Shown: positions 20,217 to 30,363, counted from the stretch's first letter. The stretch is DNA of 64,000 nucleotides from Desulfovibrionaceae bacterium (GCA_031082225.1 JAVHLG010000004.1:42694-106693); one strand, 5' to 3'. Numbers and translations: made by a program. Notes: generated from the letters alone by a model not told the origin.

Positions 20217-20492
20217 GCCGAATCCTGTGTGGGGAAGTGTGTGTGACGGCGCGCCAATCACGGCTGGTTATACAAAAACTGTAGTCGCTGGCGGACATTC
20301 CGTCAATGCGGGCCATGCCCATGCCGGTCGGCATGTCGTCCTGCGCAGCACGTCCAATCCAGGAGTCCGGGGCAACCCCGGATGCGGGCGTCGCCCCCCA
20401 GGCAGGACACGGTGGGAATGCGGCATCCGTCCGGGCCTCTTCGTCTGGATGATGACCGAAGCGTGCCTTAACCTCCGCCGGTCTTTGCGACG

Positions 20493-22373
20493 TCAGGCGA
20501 TCCCGAGCTTTTTTAAGCGAATCTCGATGCAGGACAGGGCGGCCGGGGTGATGCCCGAGATGCGTCCGGCTTGGCCCAGGGTCAGGGGCGCGATGCGGGA
20601 GAGCTTCTCCACGGCCTCCCGGGAGAGCCCGGGGATGGCCGCATAATCCAGGTCGGCGGGGATGGGCGTGGCCTCCCGGCGTCCGGCCCGGGACACCAGC
20701 TCCTCCTGGCGTCTGAGATAGCCCTCGTACTTGATGCCCGTCTCCACCTCCACGGCCACGTCCGCCGCCACGTTGGCCATGCCCGGAACAAGCGGCAGCA
20801 GGTCGGCGATCTCGATCTCCGGGCGGCGCGCCAGTTCTGCCAAAAGGGCCGATTTCTGGTCCGTGTCGCCGAGCTTGGCCCGGACCGCCTCGGGCAGGGC
20901 CTCGATGCGCGTCCGGATGCCGGAGAGGGCCTGGGTCAGGTCGTTTATGGCCCGCATCTTGCCCTCAAAGGCCTGGTACTGGGCGTCGCAAACCAGCCCC
21001 AGCTCCCGGCCAAGCGGGGTGAGGCGGGCGTCGGCGTTGCCCTCGCGCAAAAGCAGGCGGTGTTCGGCCCGGGAGGTGAACATACGGTAGGGTTCGGTGG
21101 TGCCCTTGGTCACCAGGTCGTCCACCAGCACGGCCATGTAGGCCGCCTCCCGGCCGGGCAAAAACGGCGCGCGGCCTGACTGGGCGCAAAAGACGTTGAT
21201 GGCCGCCCACAGCCCCTGGGCCGCCGCCTCCTCGTAACCCGAGGTGCCGTTGATCTGTCCGGCCAGATACAGGCCGGGCACGGCCTTGGCCTCCAGGGTG
21301 GGGGCAAGCTGGGTGGGAAAGGCGAAATCGTATTCGATGGCGTAGCCCGGGCGCACGATCTGGGCCTTTTCCAGGCCCGGGATGGCCGCCAGCATCTTTT
21401 TCTGCACGTCCAGGGGCAGGCTGGTAGGGATGCCGTTGGGATAGACCTCGGGACTTTCCAAACCCTCGGGTTCGATGAAAACCTGATGGCGCGTCTTCTC
21501 CGGAAATCTGGCCACCTTGTCCTCGATGGACGGGCAGTAGCGGGCACCTGTGCCCTGGATGACCCCGGTAAAAAGGGGCGAGCGGGAAAAGCCTTCGCGT
21601 ATGGCCTCGTGGGCCGCTGCGTTGGTGTAGGTCAGGTGGCAGGGAACCTGGGGCAGGACCGGCCCGGGACCGTGGAAGCTGAATCCCGGGGGCGGATCGT
21701 CGCCGGGCTGGGGCGTGGTCTTGTCATAGTCCACGCTGGCGGCCAGAAGCCGTGGCGTGGTACCGGTCTTGAGCCTGCCAAGGGACAGCCCGAGCGACGC
21801 CAGACTGGCCGAAAGCCCTGTGGACGGCGGATCGCCCAGGCGGCCGCCGGGAAAGTTGTCCAGGCCGACATGGATCAGGCCGCGCAAGAACGTGCCCGTG
21901 GTCAGGCACACGGCCCGGGCCGCGAAGGCTTGGCCCATACGCGTGCGCACCCCGGAAACCCGGCCGTTTCCGGTCAGGATGTCCTGGGCCGTGTCCTGGA
22001 CGACCCACAGGTTTTTTTGGGCGAAGATGTCGCGCCGGACCACGCGCAGGTAGGCGTCGCGGTCGATCTGGGCCCGGGTGGCCCGCACGGCCGGGCCTTT
22101 GCGGGTGTTGAGCGTCCGGAACTGGATGCCGGAGGCGTCGGCCCAAAGGCCCATCATGCCGCCCAGGGCGTCGATCTCGCGCACCATGTGGCCCTTGGCC
22201 AGGCCGCCGATGGCCGGGTTGCAGGACAGATGCCCGATGCGGTCCACGTTTATGGTCAAAAGAAGCGTCAAAAGGCCCAGGCGGGAGGCGGCCATGGCCG
22301 CCTCGCACCCGGCGTGCCCCGCGCCGACCACCACCAGGTCGAAGCGCTCGGGAAAGGGGGTTTTTTTGGTCAT
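20493..22373 (-). CDS. mnmG: tRNA uridine-5-carboxymethylaminomethyl modification enzyme MnmG
   Basis: [31 protein letters not shown]...[12 protein letters not shown]; full length. Confidence 0.98.
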   Translation of the reverse strand: MTKKTPFPERFDLVVVGAGHAGCEAAMAASRLGLLTLLLTINVDRIGHLSCNPAIGGLAKGHMVREIDALGGMMGLWADASGIQFRTLNTRKGPAVRATRAQIDRDAYLRVVRRDIFAQKNLWVVQDTAQDILTGNGRVSGVRTRMGQAFAARAVCLTTGTFLRGLIHVGLDNFPGGRLGDPPSTGLSASLASLGLSLGRLKTGTTPRLLAASVDYDKTTPQPGDDPPPGFSFHGPGPVLPQVPCHLTYTNAAAHEAIREGFSRSPLFTGVIQGTGARYCPSIEDKVARFPEKTRHQVFIEPEGLESPEVYPNGIPTSLPLDVQKKMLAAIPGLEKAQIVRPGYAIEYDFAFPTQLAPTLEAKAVPGLYLAGQINGTSGYEEAAAQGLWAAINVFCAQSGRAPFLPGREAAYMAVLVDDLVTKGTTEPYRMFTSRAEHRLLLREGNADARLTPLGRELGLVCDAQYQAFEGKMRAINDLTQALSGIRTRIEALPEAVRAKLGDTDQKSALLAELARRPEIEIADLLPLVPGMANVAADVAVEVETGIKYEGYLRRQEELVSRAGRREATPIPADLDYAAIPGLSREAVEKLSRIAPLTLGQAGRISGITPAALSCIEIRLKKLGIA

Positions 22374-23596
22374 GCGTCGAGGAGCACCCGGGCCATGACC
22401 TTGGCGTCGGCGATGGTCATGCGGATGCTCGAGCGTTCGTTGGGCTGATGGGCGTTGTGCATGAGGCAGGACCAGACCACGGCGTGATGCCCCCGGCGGC
22501 GCAGGAAGGCGGCCACGGTGCCGCCGCCGATGCCCATGGGTTTGGGATCGTTGTGCAAAACGGCCCGGATGGCGGCCATGACCCGGGTCACGATCTCGCT
22601 GTCCACGGGCGTCGCCGGGGCGGCCTGCTCTTTTTGCACGATGTCGATTTGGACCTCCACGCCCCGGGCGTCGGCCACGGCGGCGCAGATGTCGCGCACG
22701 GCGGCCAGCACGTCGTCCAGGTCGTAGACGGGCAGCACCCGGCTATCCAGGTAGAACACGTCGCGACCGGGGATGGTGTTGATGTTTTCCACGTTGGCCT
22801 CTTTTTTGGTGGGCGAAAACGTGGAGTGGGGCGGTGAAAAAAGCGCGTCCCGGGCCGGGAAGGTCTCGTGCAGGGTCAAAAGGCGCAATACCAGGTCCGA
22901 GGCGGCCACCAGGGTGTTTTTCCCTTCGTCCGGGGTGGAGGCGTGGCACTGCCTGCCGAAAAGGGAGATTTTGAGCCACAGCATGCTTTTTTCGGCCACC
23001 TCCACCATTTCTCCGTCGGGGCGGCCGAAGTCCGGGATCAGGAAGAGGTCGTCTTTGGAAAAAAGCTCCGGGTGGTTGGCCGCAACGTAGTCCAGGCCGT
23101 GCCTGCTGCCGGTCTCCTCGTCGGAAACGAACAACATGCCGTAATTGATCGGCGGGGTGACGCCCTTTTCCAAAAGGGCCTTGGCCAGGATCACCGAGGC
23201 GGCCATGGCCTGCTGGTTGTCCTCCACGCCCCGGCCCCGGATCATGTCGCCGTCCACCACCAGTTCGTAGGGATCGCTGTCCCACAGGGACAGATCCCCG
23301 GGCGGCACCACATCGATATGGGAGATGGTCCAGAAGGTGCGCGACGCGTCCGCGCCGGGGATGACCACGGCCAGGTTGGGGCGGTGGCCGCAGGACACGC
23401 GGTCGTCCGGGGCGCTGAGTTCCCGGGCCTCGGGCAGGCCCAGGCTTTTGAGGTACTGGATCAGGTCGTCGGCCTTGCGGCGTTCGCCGTCGCCGCCGTT
23501 TAAGGGCCCCAGGGCCGGGATGGCGGTCATGCGGCGTTGCAGGGCGATGATTTCGTCGCGTTGGTCTTCCAGAAAGTCAAGCACGGTGTCCAGCAT
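22370..23596 (-). CDS. M20 family metallo-hydrolase (diaminopimelate/acetylornithine deacetylase-like)
   Basis: [41 protein letters not shown] and DEETGSRHG metal-site motifs. Confidence 0.9.
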   Translation of the reverse strand: MLDTVLDFLEDQRDEIIALQRRMTAIPALGPLNGGDGERRKADDLIQYLKSLGLPEARELSAPDDRVSCGHRPNLAVVIPGADASRTFWTISHIDVVPPGDLSLWDSDPYELVVDGDMIRGRGVEDNQQAMAASVILAKALLEKGVTPPINYGMLFVSDEETGSRHGLDYVAANHPELFSKDDLFLIPDFGRPDGEMVEVAEKSMLWLKISLFGRQCHASTPDEGKNTLVAASDLVLRLLTLHETFPARDALFSPPHSTFSPTKKEANVENINTIPGRDVFYLDSRVLPVYDLDDVLAAVRDICAAVADARGVEVQIDIVQKEQAAPATPVDSEIVTRVMAAIRAVLHNDPKPMGIGGGTVAAFLRRRGHHAVVWSCLMHNAHQPNERSSIRMTIADAKVMARVLLDA

Positions 23597-23787
23597 GCAA
23601 ACCTCGGGGATGGCGTTGGCCGGTGGGGCGCGGCCCCGTGCCCGGCGAGGGGATGCTCCAGGATAGCCGGTTGGCGCGTGCAAGGCAATTCCCAGCCAGT
23701 CCGGCTAGTCCGGGGCGACCAGCCCAATCAGCCTGAACCGACCAGCCCAGCCAGTCCGGGCCGGGGTGTCGCGGGGACGCCAAAAAA

Positions 23788-23813
23788 CCGGGGGAACCAG
23801 ATGGTTCCCCCGG
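23788..23813. terminator. GC-rich hairpin terminator candidate
   Basis: ccgggggaacca-ga-tggttcccccgg preceded by A-run on the plus strand. Confidence 0.65.
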
Positions 23814-23881
23814 CGTGAAATCCTGCTGCCCGTGCGCCGCCCTCGGAAAAAAAGAGGACGCACGGTTCTCCTGGTCGGGGT

Positions 23882-23925
23882 TTCCAAAGGGGCCGTGCCC
23901 CTTTGGCCGCCGGAGGCATCCCCCT
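23882..23925. repeat. Intergenic palindromic element CCAAAGGG..CCCTTTGGCCGCCGGAGGCAT, copy 1
   Basis: ttccaaaggggccgtgcccctttggccgccggaggcatcccc; related copies near 56058 and 59870. Confidence 0.8.
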
Positions 23926-23948
23926 GAACCGAAGTCCCGAAGCGGGGC

Positions 23949-24121
23949 TACCGGCCGCGAGCGGCGCGTTTCATCCTTAAAAATACGTCGGCATTTTTAA
24001 GAAAATCAATCGATTACGCCGTTTTCGACCGAGGGCGGCGCGCTTCCCCACTAAAAATACGTCAGTATTTTTAATAAAAATCAAACCATTGCGCCATTAC
24101 CGGCCGCGGGCGGCGCGCTTG
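23949..24121. repeat. About 74-bp degenerate tandem repeat (about 2.3 copies) of gene 3' end plus A/T hairpin
   Basis: accggccgcgagcggcgcg.tt / gaccgagggcggcgcgctt / accggccgcgggcggcgcgctt at about 74-nt spacing, first two each followed by AAAAATACGTCxGyATTTTTAA. Confidence 0.75.
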
Positions 24122-24342
24122 GACGCCTTCAAGGGGTTGACGTTGACCTTGCCGCCCTTGTCGATCTCAAGCTTCATGTGGGTGGCGAAATTGCACACCT
24201 TCTGGGCCCACTTGCGCTCGGGCAGGGGATAGCTGGCGCAGTACTTGACGCCGTCCACTTCCTTGGTGCGTTCGCAGCCCTGGCACTTCTCGACGATGGG
24301 GTGGCATTCGATGCCGTTGACGGTGATGATCTGGGCGGACAT
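24097..24342 (-). CDS. PxxKW family cysteine-rich protein
   Basis: MSAQIITVNGIECHPIVEKCQGCERTKEVDGVKYCASYPLPERKWAQKVCNFATHMK with Cys pattern and PLPERKW. Confidence 0.8.
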   Translation of the reverse strand: MSAQIITVNGIECHPIVEKCQGCERTKEVDGVKYCASYPLPERKWAQKVCNFATHMKLEIDKGGKVNVNPLKASKRAARGR

Positions 24343-24439
24343 GGGTTTCCTCCATGATAAAATGACGCGCGGGGCGTCCGTTGCTGTCTCTTCGTGTTTG
24401 TGCGGAAAACAGGCCCTTTTATTCATTTGCCTGGTCTTG

Positions 24440-25777
24440 TCAAGGGCGTTTTGCAGCCAGGCTTGCGGCCATGTCCCGGACCTCCCGGAAAAGGGCCGCC
24501 GCGTCCAGGTTCGGAAACCGGCCGTCCCGGTAGACCACGCGGCCCGCCACCATGGTCAGCACCACCTCGGCCCCGGAGGCGGCGTAGACGAGCTGGGAGG
24601 GGGCGTCGAAAAAGGGGACCATGCTCGGCCGGGTGAGCGACAGCACCGCCAGATCGGCGTGATGTCCCGGGACGATGGCCCCGATGTCCGGGAGGCCCAG
24701 ACAGGCCGCCCCCCCGAGGGTGGCCGCGTCCAGGGCGGCCCGGGCCGGGAAGGACGTGGGGTCGCCGCTGGCGAGCTTGTGGCCGAGGCTGGCGAACCCC
24801 ATCTCGGCGAAAAGGTTCAGGGCGTTGTTGCTGGCCGCGCCGTCCGTGCCCAGGGCCACGGCGAGGCCTCGTTGCAGCATGGCCGGGATGGGGGCCGTGC
24901 CCGAGGCGAGTTTGGCGTTGCTTCTGGGGCAGTGGGCCACGTTGGTTCCGGTGGCGGCCAAAAGGTCCAGGTCGGTGTCGTCCACGTGCACGCAGTGGGC
25001 CAACAGGCAGTTTTTCCCCAGAATCCCCAGGGAATGCAGGTGGGGGATGACCCGTTTGCCGGTTTTTTTCAGGCTGTCGGCGTTTTCCGTGACGCCTTCG
25101 GCGGCGTGCAGGGTGAAGACGGCGTCCTGTTCCCGGGCCAGGGCGGCGCAGGCCGCGAGGGTGGCGTCCGAGGCGGCGTAGGGCGAATGGGCCACCACCA
25201 TGGCCGACAGGCGCGGGTGGCTGCGCAGATGATCGAAGAGGGCGCGGGAGATGTCCAGGGCCTCGGCCGGGGTTTTGGCCGACGGGGTGGGGAAGTCGAG
25301 CACGCCCTCGCCGACGACGGCCCGCATCCCGAGGGTGTCGGCGGCCCGGGCGGTCTGGTCCGCGAAAAAGTACAGATCCGCGAAGCAGGTGGTTCCGCAG
25401 GCCAGCATCTCGGCGCAGGCCGCAAGCGCCCCCAGATGCACGGCCTCGGGGGTGAGCAGGCGTTCCACGGGCCAGATGTGGTTGTGCAGCCAGTCGGCGA
25501 TGGGCAGATCGTCGGCCAGGCCTCGAAAGAGCGTCATGGCCGCGTGGGCGTGGGCGTTGACCAGCCCTGGCAGCACAAGGGCCTGGCCCATGGCCAGCGT
25601 TTCGGCCGGGGCATAGGCGGTGGCCAGTTCGGCGCGCGACCCCACGGCGGCGATGCGGCCGCCCGATATGGCCACGGCGCCGTCGCGTATGACCTCCCGA
25701 CGGGCGTTCTGGGTCAGGATGCCGGAGGCGGTGACCAGGGTGTCGCAGGGGATGGCGGGGGAGGCGTCGAGGTTCAT
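24440..25777 (-). CDS. mtaD: 5-methylthioadenosine/S-adenosylhomocysteine deaminase-type amidohydrolase
   Basis: LVLPGLVNAHAHAAMTLFRGLADDLPIADWLHNHIWPVE; HCVHVD; LGTDGAASNNALNLFAEM. Confidence 0.9.
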   Translation of the reverse strand: MNLDASPAIPCDTLVTASGILTQNARREVIRDGAVAISGGRIAAVGSRAELATAYAPAETLAMGQALVLPGLVNAHAHAAMTLFRGLADDLPIADWLHNHIWPVERLLTPEAVHLGALAACAEMLACGTTCFADLYFFADQTARAADTLGMRAVVGEGVLDFPTPSAKTPAEALDISRALFDHLRSHPRLSAMVVAHSPYAASDATLAACAALAREQDAVFTLHAAEGVTENADSLKKTGKRVIPHLHSLGILGKNCLLAHCVHVDDTDLDLLAATGTNVAHCPRSNAKLASGTAPIPAMLQRGLAVALGTDGAASNNALNLFAEMGFASLGHKLASGDPTSFPARAALDAATLGGAACLGLPDIGAIVPGHHADLAVLSLTRPSMVPFFDAPSQLVYAASGAEVVLTMVAGRVVYRDGRFPNLDAAALFREVRDMAASLAAKRP

Positions 25778-25894
25778 GCCATCCGTCTACGCCCCTGGCC
25801 GCCGGAGGGCAATCGGCCGTATTCTTGACGGGTTGCGGCAAACCCGGTAGGAGCGCAAAGGTTGTGTGGCACGTTCCCCGAACAAGGAGGCAGC

Positions 25895-26437
25895 ATGGAA
25901 CTACGGTCGCTTTTGCGCGAAATTTACGACTTTCCCAAGGAAGGCATCGTCTTTTTGGACATCACGCCGCTTCTTGGCGACGGCAAGGCCTTCCACCACG
26001 CCGTGGACATGATGGCCGCCCGGTTCGCCGACGCGAATCCCACCAAGATCGTGGCCGCCGAGGCCAGGGGATTTATTTTCGGCGCGGCCCTGGCCTACAA
26101 GATGCGCATCGGGTTCGTGCCTGTGCGCAAGCCCGGCAAGCTGCCCTACAAGACCCAGAGCATCACCTACGACCTGGAATACGGCACCGACACCCTGTGC
26201 ATGCACGAGGACGCCGTGCTTAGGGGCGAGAAGGTGCTGGTGGTGGACGACCTTCTGGCCACGGGCGGCACGCTGAAGGGCGTGCTCAAGCTGGTGTCGT
26301 CCTTCGGGGCCGAGATCGTGGGCGTGGGGGTTTTGGTGGAGCTGGATTTCTTAAACGGCAAGGACTGCCTGGAAGGCTACAGCGTGCAAAGCGTGGTGCA
26401 TGTGGGCACGCCGGACAAAAAGCCGTCCTGTGCCTGA
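25895..26437 (+). CDS. apt: Adenine phosphoribosyltransferase
   Basis: YDFPKEGIVFLDITPLLGD, AAEARGFIFGAALAYKMRIGFVPVRKPGKLP, VLVVDDLLATGGT. Confidence 0.96.
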   Translation: MELRSLLREIYDFPKEGIVFLDITPLLGDGKAFHHAVDMMAARFADANPTKIVAAEARGFIFGAALAYKMRIGFVPVRKPGKLPYKTQSITYDLEYGTDTLCMHEDAVLRGEKVLVVDDLLATGGTLKGVLKLVSSFGAEIVGVGVLVELDFLNGKDCLEGYSVQSVVHVGTPDKKPSCA

Positions 26438-26537
26438 GAGGCGGCGCGGCATCCCGGGGCATGATCGAGTGACGACCGCCTTGCCTGGCGCGGCGCAGGC
26501 CGCGTGACAGGGGCACAAAAGCCAAAGGACCAAGCAT

Positions 26538-27281
26538 ATGCGCATCGGCATCATCGGCGGCAGCGGCCTGGACGACCCGCACATCCTGGAAAACCCCACG
26601 GACCTGGAGATGGACACCCCCTTTGGGCCGCCCAACTCCACCATCCGGGTGGGAAAAATCGCCGGACGCGAGGTGGCGATTCTGGCCCGGCACGGCCGCC
26701 AGCACACCGCCCCGCCCACCAACGTCAACTACCGGGCCAACATCTGGGCCCTCAGGGACGCCGGGTGCGCGGCCATCCTGGCCACCACGGCCGTGGGGTC
26801 GCTGCGCGAGGACATCCGGCGCGGCGACCTGGTCATTTTGGACCAGTTCATCGACTTTACCCGGCTTCGCCGCCTGTCCTTCCATGACCACTTCAAGCCC
26901 CACGAGCCCCTGCACACCCCCATGGCCGAGCCGTTCACGCCGAAACTGCGCGAGGTGCTCATCGCCGGGTGCCAAAAGCTCGGCTACCGGCACCACGAGC
27001 GGGGCACGGTGGTGACCATCGAGGGCCCGCGCTTCTCCACCCGGGCCGAGTCCAACATGTTCCGGCTGTGGGGGGCCGACGTCATCAACATGAGCATCTC
27101 CACGGAATGCGGCCTGGCGGCCGAGGCCGGGGTTCCGTACGCGGCCGTGGCCATGTCCACGGACTACGACTGCTGGAAGACCGACGAGCCCCCCGTGACC
27201 TGGGACGAGATCGTGCACATCTTCAAGGAAAACGCCGAAAAGGTGACCACGCTTTTGATCGAGACCATCAAGGCGTTGTAA
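26538..27281 (+). CDS. mtnP: S-methyl-5'-thioadenosine phosphorylase
   Basis: MRIGIIGGSGLDDP, ARHGRQHTAPPTNVNYRANIWAL, EGPRFSTRAESNMFRLWGADVINMS. Confidence 0.96.
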   Translation: MRIGIIGGSGLDDPHILENPTDLEMDTPFGPPNSTIRVGKIAGREVAILARHGRQHTAPPTNVNYRANIWALRDAGCAAILATTAVGSLREDIRRGDLVILDQFIDFTRLRRLSFHDHFKPHEPLHTPMAEPFTPKLREVLIAGCQKLGYRHHERGTVVTIEGPRFSTRAESNMFRLWGADVINMSISTECGLAAEAGVPYAAVAMSTDYDCWKTDEPPVTWDEIVHIFKENAEKVTTLLIETIKAL

Positions 27282-27308
27282 GTCCGTCCTGGGGCGGGAT
27301 GTTTTCTA

Positions 27309-27334
27309 CGGCCGGGGGCTTGCGCCTCCGGCTG
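27309..27334. repeat. 26-bp palindromic element, copy 1 (inverted orientation)
   Basis: cggccgggggcttgcgcctccggctg. Confidence 0.8.
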
Positions 27335-27337
27335 TGT

Positions 27338-27448
27338 CGTTTATCGGGGAACGGCCGCGCCGTCCCGGTTCCGGTGCATGGCGCAAAAGATATCGGTCCC
27401 GGCCTGCTCGCCGCCATCGCCCGCCAGACCGGCGTGGATTTGAAATAG
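27338..27448 (+). pseudogene. hicA: Truncated HicA toxin (C-terminal half only)
   Basis: In-frame CRLSGNGRAVPVPVHGAKDIGPGLLAAIARQTGVDLK* matches the HicA C-terminus; N-terminal half absent; hicB starts 12 nt downstream. Confidence 0.75.
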
Positions 27449-27460
27449 GAGCTGCGAACT

Positions 27461-27877
27461 ATGGATATACGGTATCCCGTGGTGCTCGAACCCGAGGTGG
27501 GAGGAGGCTTCTTCGTCCGTTTCCCGGATTTTGAAGATGTCTTCACCGAAGGCTCGACCCGCGACGAGGCCCTGTGCAACGCGGTCGAGGCCCTGTCGGG
27601 CATGCTGGCCTTCAAGCTCGAGAATGGACATGCCATCCCGCGACCGGAGGCGGTCCCGCCGGAAACGGATGCCGTGGCCCCGGACGCCAAGGTCCAGGCG
27701 GCGCTTCTGGTGCGGTTTGCGCGCGGTGCGCGGTCCCTGGCGGAGGTAGCCCGCGCCCTGGGCACCTCCTGGCCTTCGGCCAAGCGTCTGGAAGACCCCA
27801 CGCATTGGCCGAGCTTAAAAAGCCTGGACCGGGTTGCCGCCGTGATGGGGAAGAAGCTGGTGTTGTCCTTTGAATGA
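27461..27877 (+). CDS. hicB: HicB family antitoxin
   Basis: MDIRYPVVLEPEVGGGFFVRFPDFEDVFTEGSTRDEALCNAVEAL with C-terminal HTH-like region. Confidence 0.88.
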   Translation: MDIRYPVVLEPEVGGGFFVRFPDFEDVFTEGSTRDEALCNAVEALSGMLAFKLENGHAIPRPEAVPPETDAVAPDAKVQAALLVRFARGARSLAEVARALGTSWPSAKRLEDPTHWPSLKSLDRVAAVMGKKLVLSFE

Positions 27878-27900
27878 GTAAAAAAGCGATTTCACGCCAT

Positions 27901-27936
27901 AAAACGGCCGGGGGCGCAAGCCTCCGGCCGTTTTTC
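27901..27936. terminator. Bidirectional hairpin terminator; contains 26-bp palindrome copy 2
   Basis: aaaacggccgggggcgcaagcctccggccgttttt between convergent hicB and hicAB. Confidence 0.85.
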
Positions 27937-27992
27937 ATGCTGCGCTAAGTTGTGGGGAGAGTGATGCGCGTAGCGCGGGAGACCCCGGATGC

Positions 27993-28427
27993 CTAGGCCG
28001 CCTGGAGACTGCGCAAGGAGATCGCCACTTCCTGCCCCAGGGCCAGAAACGCGGCATCCAGCGAGTCCAGGCGGGAGGCGTGATTGAGATCCAGGAGCCG
28101 ATCGGCGTGTTGCCGGGCGATGCCCATGCGCCGGGCCAACTCCGCCTTGGTGACGCCCAGGCGGCGCATGGTCGCATAGAGCAGCACCTTGAGGCAGGTC
28201 TGCGTGGACAGGCGCACGGGATGAAGGGCCGCCCCCCTGTTCTGGGGCGGGGGGATGTCCTTTTTGCGGGCCATCCGTGCGGCCAGGGCCTCTTCGACGG
28301 CGCCCACGGCGTGGCCGAGCGCCTCCTGCGCATCCTCGCCGAAGGTGGCCACCTCGGGCAAGTCGGGGCAGGCGACAAGTACGGTGTCGTTGTCATCCGG
28401 CGTCAAGGAGACGTAATACATGAGCAT
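27993..28427 (-). CDS. hicB: HicB family antitoxin with HTH domain
   Basis: MYYVSLTPDDNDTVLVACPDLPEVATFGEDAQEALGHAVGAVEEAL; HTH RRLGVTKAELARRMGIARQHADRLLD. Confidence 0.9.
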   Translation of the reverse strand: MLMYYVSLTPDDNDTVLVACPDLPEVATFGEDAQEALGHAVGAVEEALAARMARKKDIPPPQNRGAALHPVRLSTQTCLKVLLYATMRRLGVTKAELARRMGIARQHADRLLDLNHASRLDSLDAAFLALGQEVAISLRSLQAA

Positions 28428-28436
28428 GGCGTCCTC

Positions 28437-28625
28437 CTACTTCAAGCCGAGCTGCTTCAGGATGCTGTTGACCAGTCCCGTCCCGAGTTCCTTGCCCTGC
28501 CCGTGCATGGGCAACTGGGCCGTCTTGTCCCCGAGAACGACGGTCAGGTGGCCGGACCCTCCCCGGTGCGACTCGAAAGTGCATCCTTTCTTGGCCAGCC
28601 ACCGTTTCAGCTCCGCGCTGTTCAT
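28437..28625 (-). CDS. hicA: HicA family toxin
   Basis: MNSAELKRWLAKKGCTFESHRGGSGHLTVVLGDKTAQLPMHGQGKELGTGLVNSILKQLGLK; SGH and LPMHG motifs. Confidence 0.92.
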   Translation of the reverse strand: MNSAELKRWLAKKGCTFESHRGGSGHLTVVLGDKTAQLPMHGQGKELGTGLVNSILKQLGLK

Positions 28626-28788
28626 GAATACACCATACATGGTGGCAATCTTTTTGTCAACACATATGATGACATGATTGGACGGCAGGCCAACTCTTCG
28701 CCGCCGGATGTCATGCGTGGCGTTGTCGTCAGCGAGGTTTTCGGAGCATGGCGGGGTACGGAAAGGTGATGCGCCAGGAGGGGGCATG

Positions 28789-28814
28789 CGGCCGGGGGCG
28801 CAAGCCTCCGGCCG
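28789..28814. repeat. 26-bp palindromic element, copy 3
   Basis: cggccgggggcgcaagcctccggccg, identical to 27905-27930. Confidence 0.85.
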
Positions 28815-28838
28815 TTTCTCCGTTCCGGGGCGGACGGG

Positions 28839-29714
28839 TTATCCCTTGGGAAGAAGCGGGATGTAGATTTCCGTACGCAGATCCGTCGGCGGCGTGGTGG
28901 CCGGGTCGTTCAGATAGATCTCGATGCTGGGGGCGTAGCCCGGTTCCCGGCCGAGTTTGGGCAGTTCCACGCCGCACAGGGCGGCGTAGCAGGCGTGCAG
29001 TCCGGAATAGGGCCCTTCGTGCAGGGCCATGGCATAGTCCCCGCCGCCGATGTCCATGACCCCCACCGGCCCCTCGGCCTTCACCCCCTCGGCCACGGTG
29101 ATGCAGGCGTCGTAGCGGATTTTTTCCGGCGGCGTGACCTCGGGGTCGTCGTGGCTGATCCCCATGGCCCGGGTCTGCGGCCCGAGCAGGCCCTTGGGCC
29201 CGGCCCAGGCGCACAGCGTCTCCCAGGCGGCATGGCATTGGTCGTAGGGGCCCACGTGGCGCACGTAGGCCACCTTCGTGACGGGGAAGAAAACGATTGT
29301 TGCGTCCATGGCGATGTCTCCTTGTGGTTTTGGAGGCGGCACGGGGCGCTTTGGCAGGGGCAGCCCCAGGCGGGCGGCTTCGCGGCAGGCCCTGGGCGAG
29401 ACCCCGAAATGGGCCTTGAAGGCCCGGGTGAAGGCCTGGTGGCTTTCGTAGCCGCTTTCAAACGCGATGTCCGTCACCGGCCGGGCCGTTCGGGACAGGA
29501 ACATGGCCGCCCGTTCCAGGCGCAGGCGTCTGGCGTAGGCGGCCAGGGATTCGCCCACCATGCCGGTGAACATCCGGTGAAAATGGTGGGGCGAATAGTG
29601 GGCCAGCCCGGCCAGGTGATCCAGGGAGGGCAGCGCGTCCAGGTTGTGTTCCAGACAGGCCAGAACCCGGTTGATGCGCTGCCGGTAGTCGTCGCGGGCC
29701 ACGTGCGTCTCCAT
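28839..29714 (-). CDS. AraC family regulator with GyrI-like domain
   Basis: AraC HTH (DIAFESGYESHQAFTRAFKAHFGVSPRACR) plus GyrI-like C-terminal domain. Confidence 0.93.
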   Translation of the reverse strand: METHVARDDYRQRINRVLACLEHNLDALPSLDHLAGLAHYSPHHFHRMFTGMVGESLAAYARRLRLERAAMFLSRTARPVTDIAFESGYESHQAFTRAFKAHFGVSPRACREAARLGLPLPKRPVPPPKPQGDIAMDATIVFFPVTKVAYVRHVGPYDQCHAAWETLCAWAGPKGLLGPQTRAMGISHDDPEVTPPEKIRYDACITVAEGVKAEGPVGVMDIGGGDYAMALHEGPYSGLHACYAALCGVELPKLGREPGYAPSIEIYLNDPATTPPTDLRTEIYIPLLPKG

Positions 29715-29913
29715 GGGCGCGGTGATAGCAGGTCGCGGCCGACGCCGCTTGACCGTTTTTGCGGAAGTTGCCGCCGTTGGGCTCGACCAATGCGCGCCGG
29801 GAGATTCCCGGTGCGCGCGTGGTCGTTTTTACGGATGTCTCCGCCGTGGCGGCGACAGGGGCAACAAAACCGCCGGTCGCCCGGCGGTTGGTGAAAAAAA
29901 GACCGCGCCCCGG

Positions 29914-30363
29914 CTATTTTTCCGGGTCAGGGCGCATGCTCATGACCGGAACCGTGGCGCTTTTGATGACCTTTTCGGCCACGGAGCCGAAGAGGATCTT
30001 GTCGATGCCTTTGCGGCCGTGGGTGCCCAAAACGATCAGGTCGGCCTTGACGTCCTTGGCGGCGGTGAGGATTTCCTCTGCCGCATAGCCCGTGGCCACC
30101 CGGCCTTCCACGTTTCGTCCCGGGAAATGCTCCTTCAAAAAGGCGTCCATGGTCTCCGTGGCCCCGGCCACGATGCCCTGGACGAAGTTGTCGATGTAGC
30201 TGGCCTGGACGTGGAACTCCACATACTGGTTGAGGGAGGGGGCCACGTACAGCACCACCAGCCTGGCCCCGAAGGCGTCGGTCACAAGCCGTGCATAATC
30301 CGCCACCTTGGGGCTGACCTCGGAAAAATCCAGCGCGCACAGAATCGTCTCGATCTTGGCCAT
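29914..30363 (-). CDS. Universal stress protein
   Basis: ILCALDFSEVSPKVADYARLV...DLIVLGTHGRKGIDKILFGSVAEKVIKSATVPVM. Confidence 0.95.
   Translation of the reverse strand: MAKIETILCALDFSEVSPKVADYARLVTDAFGARLVVLYVAPSLNQYVEFHVQASYIDNFVQGIVAGATETMDAFLKEHFPGRNVEGRVATGYAAEEILTAAKDVKADLIVLGTHGRKGIDKILFGSVAEKVIKSATVPVMSMRPDPEK

Noticed and set aside
24245-25828. 527-aa plus ORF antisense to the MTA deaminase
   Set aside because: Gly/Arg-rich antisense shadow of a well-supported gene in high-GC DNA.
27309-28814. Three 26-bp palindromes as a CRISPR array
   Set aside because: Spacing of about 0.6-0.9 kb with genes between; behaves as a dispersed palindrome or terminator.
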